Source: Rhodeus uyekii
Taxonomy: Eukaryota > Chordata > Actinopteri > Cypriniformes > Acheilognathidae
Length of the DNA: 64,000 nt
Assembly: GCA_037043235.1 (NCBI GenBank)
Contig: JAWRVZ010000157.1
Location: 452,501-516,500 of the forward strand
Direction: 5' to 3'
Shown: piece after piece, positions 1 to 12,700 of the stretch
Position numbering within the stretch: position 1 is the stretch's first letter
Layout of the letters: each line of letters starts with the position of its first letter
Position numbers and translations under genes: made by a program
Notes under the pieces: generated by a model
Seen by the model: the letters and a program-made list of their open reading frames with translations, nothing else
Database searches by the model: none
What the model was told of the DNA's origin: nothing

Positions 1-383
1 AAATGACACTTTACTATATATTCACATAGAAAACAGCTGTTTTACACTGATATAATATTACACTGTTTTACTGTATTTATCATCTAATAAATTCAGCTTT
101 AATCACAGGAATAAATTACACTTTACTATATATTCACATAGAAAACAGCTGTTTTACACTGATATAATATTACACTGTTTTACTGTATTTATCATGTAAT
201 AAATTCAGCTTTAATCACAGGAATAAATGACACTTTACTATATATTCACATAGAAAACAGCTGTTTTACACTGATATAATATTACACTGTTTTACTGTAA
301 TTATCATCTAATAAATTCAGCTTTAATCACAGGAATAAATGACACTTTACTATATATTCACATAGAAAACTGCGGTTTTAGAC
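1..383. repeat. Tandem array of a 112-bp unit (about 3.4 copies, cut by the window edge)
   Basis: Units start at 1, 113, 225 and 337, exactly 112 bp apart, and are nearly identical. Each contains the palindromic core AAACAGCTGTTTT and an AT-rich remainder. The last copy diverges after about 382. The array probably continues left of the window. A reversed copy of the same unit lies at 967-1080 plus 2063-2084, so the two blocks form inverted arms around 384-966. Confidence 0.95.
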
Positions 384-966
384 TGTAATATGAGTTTTAT
401 GAGTTTTGTATATGTTTTTACTGTATTTTTGAGACTCCTTTCACTCTTCAACCATTCAACCAAAGTTTTTGTCTCACTTATAACGAATGACATTTCCTAC
501 CATGTTTAACTTGATAAGAATTATCACTATCTTCAAAGCTACACTTAAGCCACAAACGTATCATATGAAATGAATGTAAAATGAAACGGTTCACTACATG
601 AATTCTAGTTCATTTCAAGGAATCATTTATTCGGTGATTGATTCGGGCTCCTTTAGTGCTTTTCCTTTAGCTCCTTTTAGGCTGCTGTACGTGGAACTGG
701 ATTAAAGAGTTGAAATCTCAGCTGTGACGTAAGACGATCAGAAAAACGCAGTTAATTGCCAGCAGAGAATGAGTGTGTGTGAAGCAGCACATAATAACAC
801 ACCTGCCGCTCTGCCGACAGATGAATATGTTAACGACTGAACAGAAACAGCTGTGGATCTGCTTCCTGTTCCCTTCAAACCTTCCCATGCTGCTGTATGA
901 TCCGCTCACGGGTCTCTGAGGTCAAACTGATCTCCAAGTGCGTTTCACCAACACATTTCATTTATA
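384..966. other. Spacer between inverted 112-bp repeat blocks; no gene seen
   Basis: The DNA is AT-rich with no exon-like segment. It may be the interior of a foldback element whose arms are the flanking 112-bp repeats. The only open frame (718-909, minus, 63 codons) has no recognisable motif. Confidence 0.5.
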
Positions 967-1080
967 TATATAGAAAAGTGTAATTAATTCCTGAGATTAA
1001 AGCTGAATTTATTAGATGATAAATACAGTAAAAGTGTAATATTATATCAGTGTAAAACAGCTGTTTTCTATGTGAATATA

Positions 1081-2060
1081 CACTCACCTAAAGGATTATT
1101 AGGAACACCACACTAATACTGTGTTTGACCCCCTTTCACCTTCAGAACTGCTTTAATTCTACATGGTATTGATTCATCAATATGCTGAAAGCATTCTTTA
1201 GAAATGTTGGCCCGTATTGATAGGAGCATCTTGCAGTTGATGGAGATTTGTGGGATGCACATCCAGGACACGAAGCTCCCGTTCCACCACATCCTAAAGA
1301 TGATCTATTGGGTTGAGATCTGGTGACTGTGGGGCCATTTTAGTGCAGTGAACTCATTGTCATGTTCAAGAAACCAATTTGAAATGATTCGAGCTTTGTG
1401 ACATGGTGCATTATCCTGCTGGAAGTTGCATCAGAGGATTGGCACATGGTGGTCATAAAGGGATGGACATGGTCAGAAACAATGCTCAGGTAGGCCATGG
1501 CATTTAAACAATGCCCGGTTGGCACTAAGGAAACATCCCCCACACCATTACACCACCACCACCAGCCTGCACAGCGGTAACAAGGCATGATGGATCCATG
1601 TTCTCATTCTGTTTACGCCAAATTCTGACTCTACCATCTGAATGTCTCTGCAGAAATCGAGACTCATCAGACCAGGCAACATTTTTCCAGTCAACTGGAA
1701 AACTGTCCAATTTTGGTGAGCTTGTGCAAATTGTAGCCTCTTTTTCTCCCACAGGACTGTTTTTCCCTTTTCACACCATTCTTTGTAAAACCTAGAAATG
1801 GTTGTGCGTGAAAATCCCAGTAACTGAGCAGATTGTGAAATACTCAGACCGGTCCGTCTGGCAGCAACAACCATGCCACACTCAAAACTGCTTAAATCAC
1901 CTTTCTTTCCCATTCTGACATTCAGTTTGGAGTTCAGGAGATTGTCTTGATCAGGACCAACCCCTAAATGCATTGAAGCAACTGTCATGTGATTGGCTGA
2001 TTAGATAATTGCATTAATGAGAAATTGAACAGGTGTTCCTAATAATCCTTTAGGTGAGTG
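1081..2060 (-). mobile_element. Tc1/mariner-superfamily element, internally deleted
   Basis: The ends are perfect inverted repeats (CACTCACCTAAAGGATTATT / its complement). The left flank is TA; the right flank is CA, a decayed TA. At about 980 bp it is shorter than the roughly 1.3-1.6 kb usual for complete Tc1-like elements, because a central segment of the transposase is missing. The element sits inside the inverted 112-bp repeat. Confidence 0.92.
1113..1913 (-). pseudogene. Decayed Tc1-like transposase
   Basis: Reading starts at the ATG at 1913-1911 (MGKKGDLSSFECGM...). It covers the N-terminal helix-turn-helix (GLSISQSAQLLGFSRTTISR), then jumps by internal deletion to KRLQFAQAHQNW. Later pieces fall in different frames. 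They include the first catalytic Asp (AWSDESRF), the second in QDNAPCHKA, and the PQSPDLNPI block. In that block the catalytic Glu codon is GAT (Asp), and a TAG follows where Trp is expected. A deletion, frameshifts, a lost catalytic residue and a stop make it inactive. The family assignment is from motif recognition. Confidence 0.88.
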
Positions 2061-2084
2061 CATAATAAAGTGTATTTATTCCTG

Positions 2085-2486
2085 TATTTTCAGCATCATT
2101 ACTCCAGTTTTCAATGTCACATGATCCTTCACAAATCATTCTGATATGATGATCATGAAATGTTTCTGATTATCAATGTTGAAATTGGTTCATATTTTCT
2201 GGAAACTGATACATTTTATTCAGGATTCTTTGATGAACAGAAATTTCAAAAACTACTGCATTTATTTGAATATTTTGTAACATTATAAATGTCTTTAACT
2301 TTTGATCAATTTAATGTGTCCTTGATGAATAACAGTATCCATTTCTTTCTTCCTTCTTTTTTTCTTCAATTTCTTTCTCCAAACTTTGAAACACCACTGT
2401 TTTCAACACTGATACTGTATTTTACAATAATTAAATGCAGCTTTAAAAAAATTCGTAATTATTCCAAACGTTTGAACCGCTAATAG
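2085..2486. repeat. Dispersed repeat (CAGCATCATTACTCCAGT... family)
   Basis: The sequence runs from CAGCATCATTACTCCAGTTT to CCAAACGTTTGAACCGCTAA. From memory it matches a very abundant non-autonomous cyprinid repeat. It has no coding capacity. A short TG run follows at 2486-2502. Confidence 0.6.
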
Positions 2487-3390
2487 TGTGTGTGTGTGTG
2501 TGAATGTTCATGGGAAACCTGTTCATCATATAGAGTGATCTTGGATTAAACCGCTCCATTCATACAGTTTTATCTTATCACCTCTTAATTAAAGTTTTAA
2601 AGCATCAAAGTTTTAGCTAAAGACTTTCAATGGATGGCTTGAATTCTCTGAGGTTTCATGTAAAAATATCATCATGTTTCAAAATGAAAGAAAGCCTTTA
2701 GAAAGACGTGAGGATGAGCAAATGATGACTTTCATTTTTGGCTGAATTATGTCTTTAATGATGTTTAGTGACACTAATGCGAGCTCGATAAAACCACAAC
2801 ACCACTGAATCCAACAGCAGACGCTCATGAAAACGGCAGGACATTGAGAGCAGAAACTAATTTACAGCGTCTGATCATCAAGAACACAATGACAGGAAGC
2901 TCTCCAGAGGAACTGACGCGCCTGTTTACCATGGTTTTACTTCTTTCTGTACGGCATTAAGAGCTTGTTGCTAAGGGCCTTTGTGTTTGGGGCCCATGTG
3001 AGGCCCCTGTTTCTAGGGTTATAGGGGGGTTTATGGGTAACAAATCATGAGACACTTGACTGCGATTTCACAGCAAAGCAAACCTTACAAAACTACTATC
3101 ATATTTGATACGCACATTTCTACAGGCTCTGAATGATCAACATGATCTGTTAAAGCTGTCGCACACAATCTCATGCAGTTCTTCTGTCGTCTGATTGATA
3201 GTTTGGACTCTTTTATCCAGTAAAAGTCTTTTAGTGTAATAGTAGAAACGTCCTGCTTCAGCTCGAGCTTCACGTGTCGTTCTGCTGTCAAATCTCTGAT
3301 TTTATCAAGCAAACGCAACAATAACTTTCATATTGTTAGTAATATTTCAACTGAACTGATGCAGCTTTTCAAAAATGATCTTCAGGTTTT
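2487..3390. other. Intergenic, no feature recognised
   Basis: This lies downstream of the cdin1 3' end. It is AT-rich with no exon-like or transposon-end signals. A 78-codon minus frame at 3085-3321 has no family resemblance. Confidence 0.4.
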
Positions 3391-3917
3391 TGAGGAGTTG
3401 TATTTGTTCAACAATCAATCATAATTTGTGTTGCATTGCATTATATGCTTGAAAACTACAGAGTTTATCGTAAAACTCAGTTTTTATCATAAAACATTTA
3501 AACATCATCTTTCTAAGATATTATTGGCAGATATTGATATTTATATGCATTTTATGTCAGTATCTGCTATACGGTTATGAAGATCTCATTGATTTAGATT
3601 ACAAGCATCAGAGACTTTAAAGTTGAATGAAATGATGATCAGTCTAATCTAAACATATTGCAATAAATATGAATTTTATATTTAACCTTGGTAGTGGAAA
3701 CAACGTTCATGACGATGTTATTTGTTATCTGCAGTCTATTTGAGGTTTGTTTTTCGTCTCTCAATCATCGTTGAATTACATTGCATTATATGTTTGAAAA
3801 CTTCAGAGATTATCATAAAACGAATTTAAATATCATCTTACAAAGACATTATTGGCAGATTGGTATATGCATTTTATGTCAGTATCTGCAATGCTGCTAT
3901 AAAGATCTCATTGCATC
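3391..3917 (+). repeat. Diverged direct duplication of about 180 bp, 350 bp apart
   Basis: 3391-3575 and 3741-3917 align along their lengths. Shared blocks include TTGCATTATATG, TTATCATAAAAC, ATTATTGGCAGAT, GCATTTTATGTCAGTATCTGC and AAGATCTCATTG. The open frame at 3781-4182 comes from the right copy and is probably not a gene. Confidence 0.75.
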
Positions 3918-4209
3918 AGCATTTCATAACTTCTTACCCAAATATCAGCATCTGCACCAAATTAACATATATGCTAAGTTTGGGCCTTTGAATAAAACTG
4001 AGCTGTTTTTCCATCTTAATTTTTTTTATGAACGTCTAAAGTGTTTTTTCAGACTCGTTTCATATGTCAGGCTGTACAGGGTTAATGGAGAACAGACAGG
4101 AAGCTCTTATATCTCTTATCTCTCCACGACTCTCAAGGAAGAGGAAGTTTTGGAGAGCGTCACTCTGAGCTTCAGAAGATAAACACACAGTTTATGAAGA
4201 ACTCACAAC

Positions 4210-4215
4210 TTTATT
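4210..4215 (-). terminator. cdin1: cdin1 poly(A) signal AATAAA
   Basis: TTTATT on the + strand is AATAAA on the gene strand, 190 bp past the cdin1 stop codon. Cleavage would be expected near 4185-4195, giving a 3' UTR of about 210 bases. A downstream GT-rich element was not evaluated. Confidence 0.6.
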
Positions 4216-4404
4216 ACAGCTGAACACAAACAACCACACAAAGCATCACACGTTGAGCCAACCGTGAGCCGCTCCCCATCTGAGGAGACGTACGGTTACC
4301 TGTGTTTTTATCCCGACCTGCCGGAGTTCACCGGGAGTTCACGGCAGATGTTTGCCAGTACTCTTGCGCTGCAGGAAAGCTAAATTGCTTCCGGATTCAC
4401 ATCC

Positions 4405-4549
4405 TCAGCAACAAACGTCTCCGTGACGCCCCTGACACAGGGTTACGATGTCTGAGGGGAAGCCGTCCTTCAGCAGGATCCCTCTCTCTCGCTGGCAGTC
4501 CAGCTCCTCTATGAACCCGTACCAGTAGATGACCAGACCTGGACCAAAC
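4405..4549 (-). CDS. cdin1: cdin1 terminal coding exon
   Basis: The acceptor reads TGTTTGGCAG then GTTTGGTCC. The exon completes an Arg codon (AG+G) and encodes FGPGLVIYWYGFIEELDC, then RERGILLKDGFPSDIVTLC, and ends QGRHGDVCC-stop. The first 38 residues closely follow the human protein. The last nine differ from the short human tail (HSIA as I recall). The upstream intron is 31.4 kb. Confidence 0.95.
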
Positions 4550-7500
4550 CTGCCAAACAGGGACAGACGGGTCAGGTGTTAACCGTATTTAAATGGGGCG
4601 TGTCGAAACTAAACAGATGGAAAACTCAGACTTTTGACTGTCAACATAAACTCTGGTCCTCACTGGAACAGGAATACATTGGGTCACACTAGATCCTAAT
4701 AAAAAGACAATATCCTAGTAATATGCATGCTAATAAGAAACTAGTGAGAATTAGACCCTGAACTAAAGCGTTACTAAACATTGACACCACAATAAATGGA
4801 AGGTGCATGGTTAAAAAAAAACAACCACCTGTAGATTTGCAATAATCTGTGGATTATAAACAAGATTATTTTGAAAAAGGAATAAAAGCCTGTTGGTGTG
4901 AGGCTACAGGAACACTGATCTAGTCGTTGCATAAATGTCCTATTGCCATAAAGTAGATCTAATGATGAGCCCACATTGCATTTGGTTTATCAAAGCTAGT
5001 GTAACATCAGATGGGTTCAGACTGGATGACTGTTGGGTTCTGATGAGGTCAGAGGAATCTAGAAGTTCATTTCACTGGGAGTCACGGGGGTCTGAAAACA
5101 GAGCGAACACGAGAGAAGGAGCTCTCGGGAGCAGATAACAGAGCGGCATCGCACCACCGGTGGCGCAGGCTTTGGGGTTTAATAGACGCGCTTGTTACCC
5201 CCGGGGGAGGCGTACAAACAGCTTCCACTCTGAAGGCAAAAACACAAAGGCCGCTGTACTTCAATGCAAAGGTTCCATAAATAAAGGCATAAACGGACAC
5301 AGGGCTCCAATTAGAATCGAGGTCTATTATGTGGGCCACCGCTTCGCCACCTCAATCTGGCACAAGTATCGCTCGGGGGAAGTCAGTGATCTTCCAATAA
5401 ACATCTAACTGCGTAACGAGTCGGTGAAATTGTTTGTGAAATGTAGCTAATTTGGAGTGCGTTGGCTTTGGCGGGCGGAGAGAGTGGGATGCCGCTGAGA
5501 GCGTCGCTGGCAGACATGCTGCCATTAGGCGTAACGAGCGCCCTGCATTTGATTTTAAAGCAGGTGCCATGCTGGTTAAAAAGGCATTTTAATGAGAGCG
5601 CAGCACTTAAGAACACAAAGCTGAAAGGAGGTGCTGCGAGAGTAAGCCGCCGTTTGAGTGGCCTCCTCCCCATCAATGCACACACATAATCGCAGCGTAA
5701 TTGAATAACTAATTACAGCCCTCTGTGGTGTCATCTCTGCTCGCCCCGCACATCTTGGCAGCTTCCAGAGGATACCTTTCTTCATCCATGCGGGAGTGTT
5801 CTGACATCTAAACACGCTGCGTTGAAATGCGAATGCCCCTCCACTTTTGCAGCGATTTTCATCTCGTTTCGCTATGAACGCTCGGTCCACGGCATTGGAT
5901 TGTGACGTTCGTGACCACGCAAAATTAAAATCCTCCTTCAGTTCTCGTCACAAATATTGCAATATCAGTAGCAATATTGTCATTCCTCATGAAGAAAGTT
6001 TACATCACGTCTCTTTCTGCTCAATACTCTGCTGAAGCAGCAGGATTTATTCCACAATATATGAATAATAACTTTGCACAAGTCAAGTGTTTCTAGCACG
6101 GACGTCACGTGTTAATGAGGATATATTTTTGTGTATTTTAAAGTCACAATGAAACGGAAGTAGCAAAAGTTGCAGGTAATGCATTAGTAGTGGGCGGGGC
6201 TATGGTATCAGTTGTTGATTGGATGTTGAGATGTGGGTGTGGTCCTCAGATGAGCGGGAATGTTTGAGAATCCCGTACAGGTCACCAGAGAGAAGACGGC
6301 GCTTCAGAAGATCCACATTTTAATAAAAACTACCAGGTCAAAAAAAAAAAAAAAGATAAATTAAACCTACATGGATGAATCATTCATAATACGATCAATA
6401 AGATGCATTTAGAAAACAGATAGGGTGAATTTTAAAGTGTTTACTCAGGGTCAGAAATGAACTTTTCCATTAAGGGCCGATATTGATTTCCAGAGGCATT
6501 TCTTTCTTTTTTTACCTTTGCAAAAGCAAATTCACCTGATTGAATGTCTTAAGTACTACAAATTGTTACTAATAAAAATTGTATCAACATCAACAAAAAC
6601 CATCTTTACATCTACATGGCCTTTATGCTTCTTTACACAGACAAAGGTGAATTTACACAAAACATGCATAACATATTGCCTACACAATGTACATTAATTA
6701 TAAAATGAAAAACCAGACAGAGTAAGGCAGCAGTTTTACGACAAAATCATGGCTGATTATTGCTCTTGATAGTGCTTTAATTATTATTAATGTTGATTAA
6801 TAGAAAACATGAAGTTTGGAAACAGAAACGTTTGCTTTATATTCAAACGATTGTATTAGTAGAAGCACATCTGAATATCATTGTGAAATTAGGAACTTTG
6901 TGCAGTGCTTTGACGCAAATCACCTTTCTGTAAACTCTTCTTTCACTTGGAGAGCCCATATTGAAAATGTGTACAAGACGGCTTAAGATGTTTGGTGTGA
7001 ATCAGAGGATTATGTTTTTATTCTAGGCATTTTGCTAAATTACGGCCGTAAGCTTGGCATGGGAACCTTTCTTTTCAGTTAAATTCACACGAGGTATACG
7101 AGTGGTTGGACATACTGGGAAAGACTCGGTAAAGAGCCAAACTGATGGCTTCATCGCCCCGACTGAACCTGTGAAGGGACTCATCGGCGACTCTGGACAC
7201 TTGATGTCATGCATGCTTCCGCAACAAAGAGCGAAGACTGAGAAGACGCTGAGTTGGGTTTTCGAGGGCCGTCAGGGCTTCCTCTCCTCTCAGCTGGTGA
7301 TTAATTGGTGTTTATTTATAGGGCTTGAACCGGGTTGCAGGGGGCGGGAGGGACTCAAGGCTGCGAGCGAGCCGATATCTGCACGCAACCTGCGTCTCAC
7401 ATATTTCACTGGACCAGCCCGAGGGCCTGCATTCAGCAGCGCGGTCACGATAACGAAAGGCCTTCACACAAACAGGATGTTTAAAGAGAGCATGAGACAC

Positions 7501-8377
7501 GGCCTCGAACGGACGACGATAAATAAACAATGTGTCCTACTCCATAAATATCACAAGGTGAACATCCTGACATCCTCGTCTGCTGCTGGAAAGGTTTGGT
7601 TGTGTTTGAGCTGTTGTTCTTGAAGACCAACCAATAAGCAAAACACAATCACTGTAATTACGCTGGACCAGACGGCCGTAAAGAGCAAGCAATCTTCCTT
7701 CAGGTATAACTCTGCACGACATGTTTATGCTTCTGCTGATGAGGTTTCAATCCGGACGTGATGTGGCCGTTCGCAGAGGAAGTGAAATTTACCTCCAGTG
7801 ACAAAGCTGTCGATGCGATTAAAGCAGGATTAAAGCGCTCTATCTAAATGGCTCGGAAACAGCCGTGACCCTGCGGACGAGAGGCGCTCCTGGGCTTTAC
7901 AGCGCACGTCTCATTTAGTTCCATCAGGGGCGGCTAACGGCCGCTCGAACCCTGAACCCGCGACACATATTGATAAGCTCATTAATGCGTTAAGCTAAAG
8001 AGTGCCGCTCTATCCGCCATGTGGCTGTAATTGCATAAATCTGTTCAGTGCTCATTATCTCGTGCTTATGGATTAATGATGGCCGGGCTATCGGTGAGGT
8101 GAGACCCAATAAACGCCTGACCTGTCTGTGATAATGACTGTGGAGATGGCACTTCCAGATTTAGCCACATCATTTCCTCCGCAATGACAGCATGGAGAGC
8201 TTGGAAGGTGAGAGGCAGACACAAGTGAAAAAGGAGGAAAGGTGAATATGTAAATCCCTAACATGCACCTAATCAGAGAAAAATATTTAACTGGTAAAAA
8301 TTTAAAAAATGGGGGAAGAACAAAACAACAAACTTGGTTAATTTATTTGGCAAAAAATCCTAAAAAAATACAGCTTG

Positions 8378-8451
<74 letters not shown>

Positions 8452-9655
8452 ACCACACACACACAGTTTATACATATATAAAATTTATATATATACAGTA
8501 ATACCTTGAGATAAGAGCATAATCCGTTCCAGTACGAGCTCGTAACTTGAATTGCTCGTATCTCAAATTATTTTTTTCCAATAAGAAATAACAGGAAAAA
8601 ATAAATCCGTTCCGGCCCTCTAAAAAACTCCCTTATTAGTGCTGATAACAATGGAAAAAACATGTTTTTAATTGCTATAAAGATATACACACACAAAATT
8701 ATAGTATATAATTATTCCTGTGATATGAAATTAAATGTGGTTTTAAGTATGAGTTCTTACCTTCGAGACAGACGATACAGTTGCGGCTAATGGCGGCATG
8801 TATGGAGGAGGGAGGGATAACATAAATTACGTAAATAATGCAAACACAATATGGAAGTGTAGTGTTTCTTCCCGTGTTGTGTATTGGATAGACTCAGAAC
8901 CTCATTTTTATTATTATTGAACACTCATAACTCGTGCTGCTCCCAGCTTAATACTGGTGAATCACTCGTCGCCCCGGTAACCCCCGCTGTAAAACTAATG
9001 TGGCCTCTAGTGGAGATCATATGCAATTACCCCATAAATGAGGAGCTTGAGCTGCTCCGAGTGCTGAACACATCTAGCATCAGTGTCTGTAAGCGTGCTC
9101 GTATTTTAAATATTTACTCGTATCTCAAAGCAAAAAAATTGCTAGAAGGCTTGCTTGTATCTCGGAATACTTGTATGTTGGTAGACTTGTAGGTATTACT
9201 GTATGTAGTTGTAGGTTGTTTTTTTTTTGCCAAATAATTTGTTTTATATAGCAATGTGTGATTTAAGGGTTCCCTTTTTTTTGCTATATATAGCTAAAAC
9301 AAAGGGAACCCTTAAATCACACATTGGATCTCAATATAAAATACTGAATAAAATATTCAATTTGAAAATCCTTATTTATATACATTCTATAACTTAAGTA
9401 AATGGAAACCAAAATCATCAACACAGGCTGATCCAACTTGCATGAAGTTCATAACAGCACCTCATAAACCAAGTCAATCGTTTGTTCGGCCCAGTCAACG
9501 GCATCAATGCATCTGTCATCTAAAAGTGCCTACAAACTCTATCCATATAAGGTCTGACAGTGACTCTGAGGATTTCATGGATTGGCTGCATGTGGAGGTC
9601 TGTGATTCAAATTCCTCCTCAGACCATTATTGACCCACACATATACTGTGTATAT

Positions 9656-9717
<62 letters not shown>

Positions 9718-12700
9718 GTATATATATATATATATATATTGACCTTCAATCATGATTCAAATTAGATTCTCAAAAACTGCAATGTAATTTTTGTAGTGCA
9801 AACTTTTAACACAGTCCGAAACCAGTGAACCAAATACAACTGCAATGTACAGTGGGCACGGAACGTATGCAGACCCCCTTCAATTTTTCACTCTTTGTTA
9901 TATTGTAGCCATCGTTGAAGTTAATTTTTCCCCCTCATTAATGTACACACAGCACCCCATAATGACAGAATAACACAGAATTGTCGACAGTTTTGCAGAT
10001 TTAATAAAAAAGAAAACTGAAATATCACATGGTCCTTAGTATTCAGACCCTTTGCTGTGACACTCATATATTTAACTCAGGTGTTGTCTATTTCTTCTGA
10101 TCATCCTTGAGATGGTTCTACACCTTAATTTGAGTCCAGCTGTGTTTGATTATACTGTGTATGATTATGGACTTGATTAGGAAAGCCACACACCTGTCTA
10201 TATAAGACCTTATAGCTCACAGTGCATGTCAGAGCAAATGAGTATCATGAGGTCAATGGAATTGCCTGAAGAGCTCAGAGACTGAATTGTAGCAAGGCAC
10301 AGATCTGGAAAAGGTATCAAAAACATTTCTGCTGCACTTAAGGTTCCTAGTGGCCTCCATAATCCTTAAATGGAAGATGTTTAGCTCGACCAGAACCCTT
10401 CCTAGAGCTGGCCGTCCAGCCAAACTGAGCTAATCGGGGGGGCAGAGCCTTGGTGAGAGAGGTAAAGAAGAACGCAAAGATCACTGTGGCTGAGCTCCAG
10501 AGATGCAGTCGGGAGATGGGAGAAAGTTGTAGAAAGTCAACCATCACTGCAGTCCTCCACCAGTTGGGGCTTTATGGCAGAGTGGCCTGACTGGAGTTTG
10601 GTAAAAAACACCTGAAGGACTCCAAGATGGTGAGAAATAAGATTCTCTGGTCTGATGAGACCAAGATACAACTTTTTGGCCTTAATTGTAAGCGGTATGT
10701 GTGGAGAAAACCAGGCAGTGCTCATCACCTGTTCAATACAGTCCCAGCAGTGAAGCATGTGGTGCAGCATCAGCTGTGGGTGTTTTTCAGAACTTAAATG
10801 ATTTTAGCAAATGGCTGCAATATAACAAAGAGTGAAAAATGTAAGGGGGTCTGAATACTTTCCGTGCCCACTGTATAAAAACATTGTTTTACATTATTGT
10901 TATGAGCATTTGGGGTTATTCCTTAAATTTTCTTTTGATTTTGGATTCAAATGTGACCCAGAGTAGTGTTGACAGGTTTCTAGAGATTCACTCAGGAAGT
11001 TTGTTCATAAAGATATGCAGAAATCCATCTAGCAATAAAAATTAACATGAAACAAACAGCATTGATATCTCGCAGATTATTAGTTGCTGTGAGTGTAAAA
11101 TATGTTCCTGACAGTCTTTATTCTTGAAGAAGCGCTGCTGCTCAGATGATAAAAGCTCCTGCGTGGAGCATGTGCAGGTCATATCTGACTACAGAGGAAG
11201 CTCCCCGATGGGCTGTGGGCTCGTAAGAGGCTGACCTTTGACCTCTCGCCTCAGATCAAGTGTCGGATGACCTGCAGTTCAGCCTGAGTGGAGCGCTCCG
11301 CTCTCCATTCACCTCAGTGTTGCTTTCCATCACATGAACAGGCAAAAGCTCCCATTAAAAGCTCCTGCGAATTCATTAACCGACTCCTTACATTACAGCA
11401 CTTCATTTCACAGATATGATACATGAAATGGTGCATAATAAAACTGAGCCAGTTCAAAATGCAGAAAATAAATCATCGAAATGATATCTGCTAAAAACAG
11501 CACAATCAATTAGAGTAAAAAACACGCAAAAACAATAGGCGGTGTTGTTTTCCAGATGAGATCATCACGTGGTTTGGTCGTGGGATTATCAGCTCCTGTA
11601 ACCTGTTATGCTGAACTCCCAGCAGCCCGAGTGAATAATTAGCCGCTCTCTCTGGGGGCATCAAAACAAATCCCTGCAAATGGCCTCCATTCGGTGTCGG
11701 GCCGGCTGTAGCGTCTAATCCCGCTCTTAACCCTGCTCGCTAATGTGTTTCCAATTTGTGACGAGCCCCTCCGCAGCTCGGCTGTAATCAGCAGCAGTTT
11801 GCAGTGTAACCCGAGCGCAGGCGCCTCGGTGCTGGAGTGACCAGCGGCTCCAGAGATAAACAAGCCGCTGGTGTCTGCCACTTTCCATCAACACAGCACC
11901 AAAAAAAGTTTCTTTTTCAACAAATGATCAGTGAAAGGAGGCTCTGAATCTTTGGAAAACCTCCAGCAGACTTACACCGCAAAAAAATGAGTTTTTACAA
12001 TACAAATAAACAAGTTTCTTTTTCAGACTTTAAAGACTATAGAAGACAAAAAATTGAATTCAGTTAAACTTAATTTTGCTTCTCCAATAAATGTATATTG
12101 ATTTAAGAATGCTTAGATATTTGTACTGGAAGACTAGACAAAAATACATACATACACACACACATACACACTTACACAAATACAAACACACACACACACA
12201 CACATTCATATACATACACAAATGCACACACACACACACACACACACACCCCTACACTAAAGGTTTTTTTTGCAGTGTAGGCGATGAAACTATATATTCA
12301 TGAGAACTATGTTTTCAACCAGATCTTTATATAAAGTCAGATATATATTTCCTATATAATTGTATCCACATACTCACGTACATCAGTCTATACTATATGG
12401 CAAATCTTGGCTGAAAATATTGACTTGATAAAATGTATTGTGAAAAGCACTACACAAATACGCTTAACTTTATTCACCTCTAAACGCTTATTTAAACTCT
12501 GATATGCGTCATTGTCATGCAATTTTCTAGCTATAAAATTCAAAGCATTTAAAAGTTTGCATCCCAGAATGGATAACAGGGATGAAATGACAGATTATGG
12601 ATTTCCCATAAATTAAAAACAAACAATATGTTTTTCTTATAATAGCAGAGCTGTTGAAATAACATCATCTACGCTTCATAACTTGAAAGAATGACCAACT

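Larger units (their letters stand above)
967..2084 (-). repeat. Inverted copy of the 112-bp unit, split by a Tc1-like insertion
   Basis: 967-1080 is the reverse complement of the unit at 1-383. The unit resumes at 2063-2084 (TAATAAAGTG...TTATTCCTG) after the transposon at 1081-2060. Rejoining the sides recreates the uninterrupted unit, so the insertion came after the array. Confidence 0.85.

Noticed and set aside
1..383. CRISPR array
   Set aside because: 112-bp units without unique spacers in vertebrate DNA; simple tandem repeat. The same applies to 40801-41310.
1548..1988. Intact Tc1 transposase gene
   Set aside because: Central deletion, frame changes, catalytic Glu codon altered to Asp and an internal TAG.
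3781..4182. 133-codon plus-strand frame
   Set aside because: Derived from one copy of a local duplication; AT-biased composition and no motif.
7054..7623. 189-codon plus-strand open frame
   Set aside because: Competing frames on both strands and no recognisable domain; treated as part of a non-coding block.
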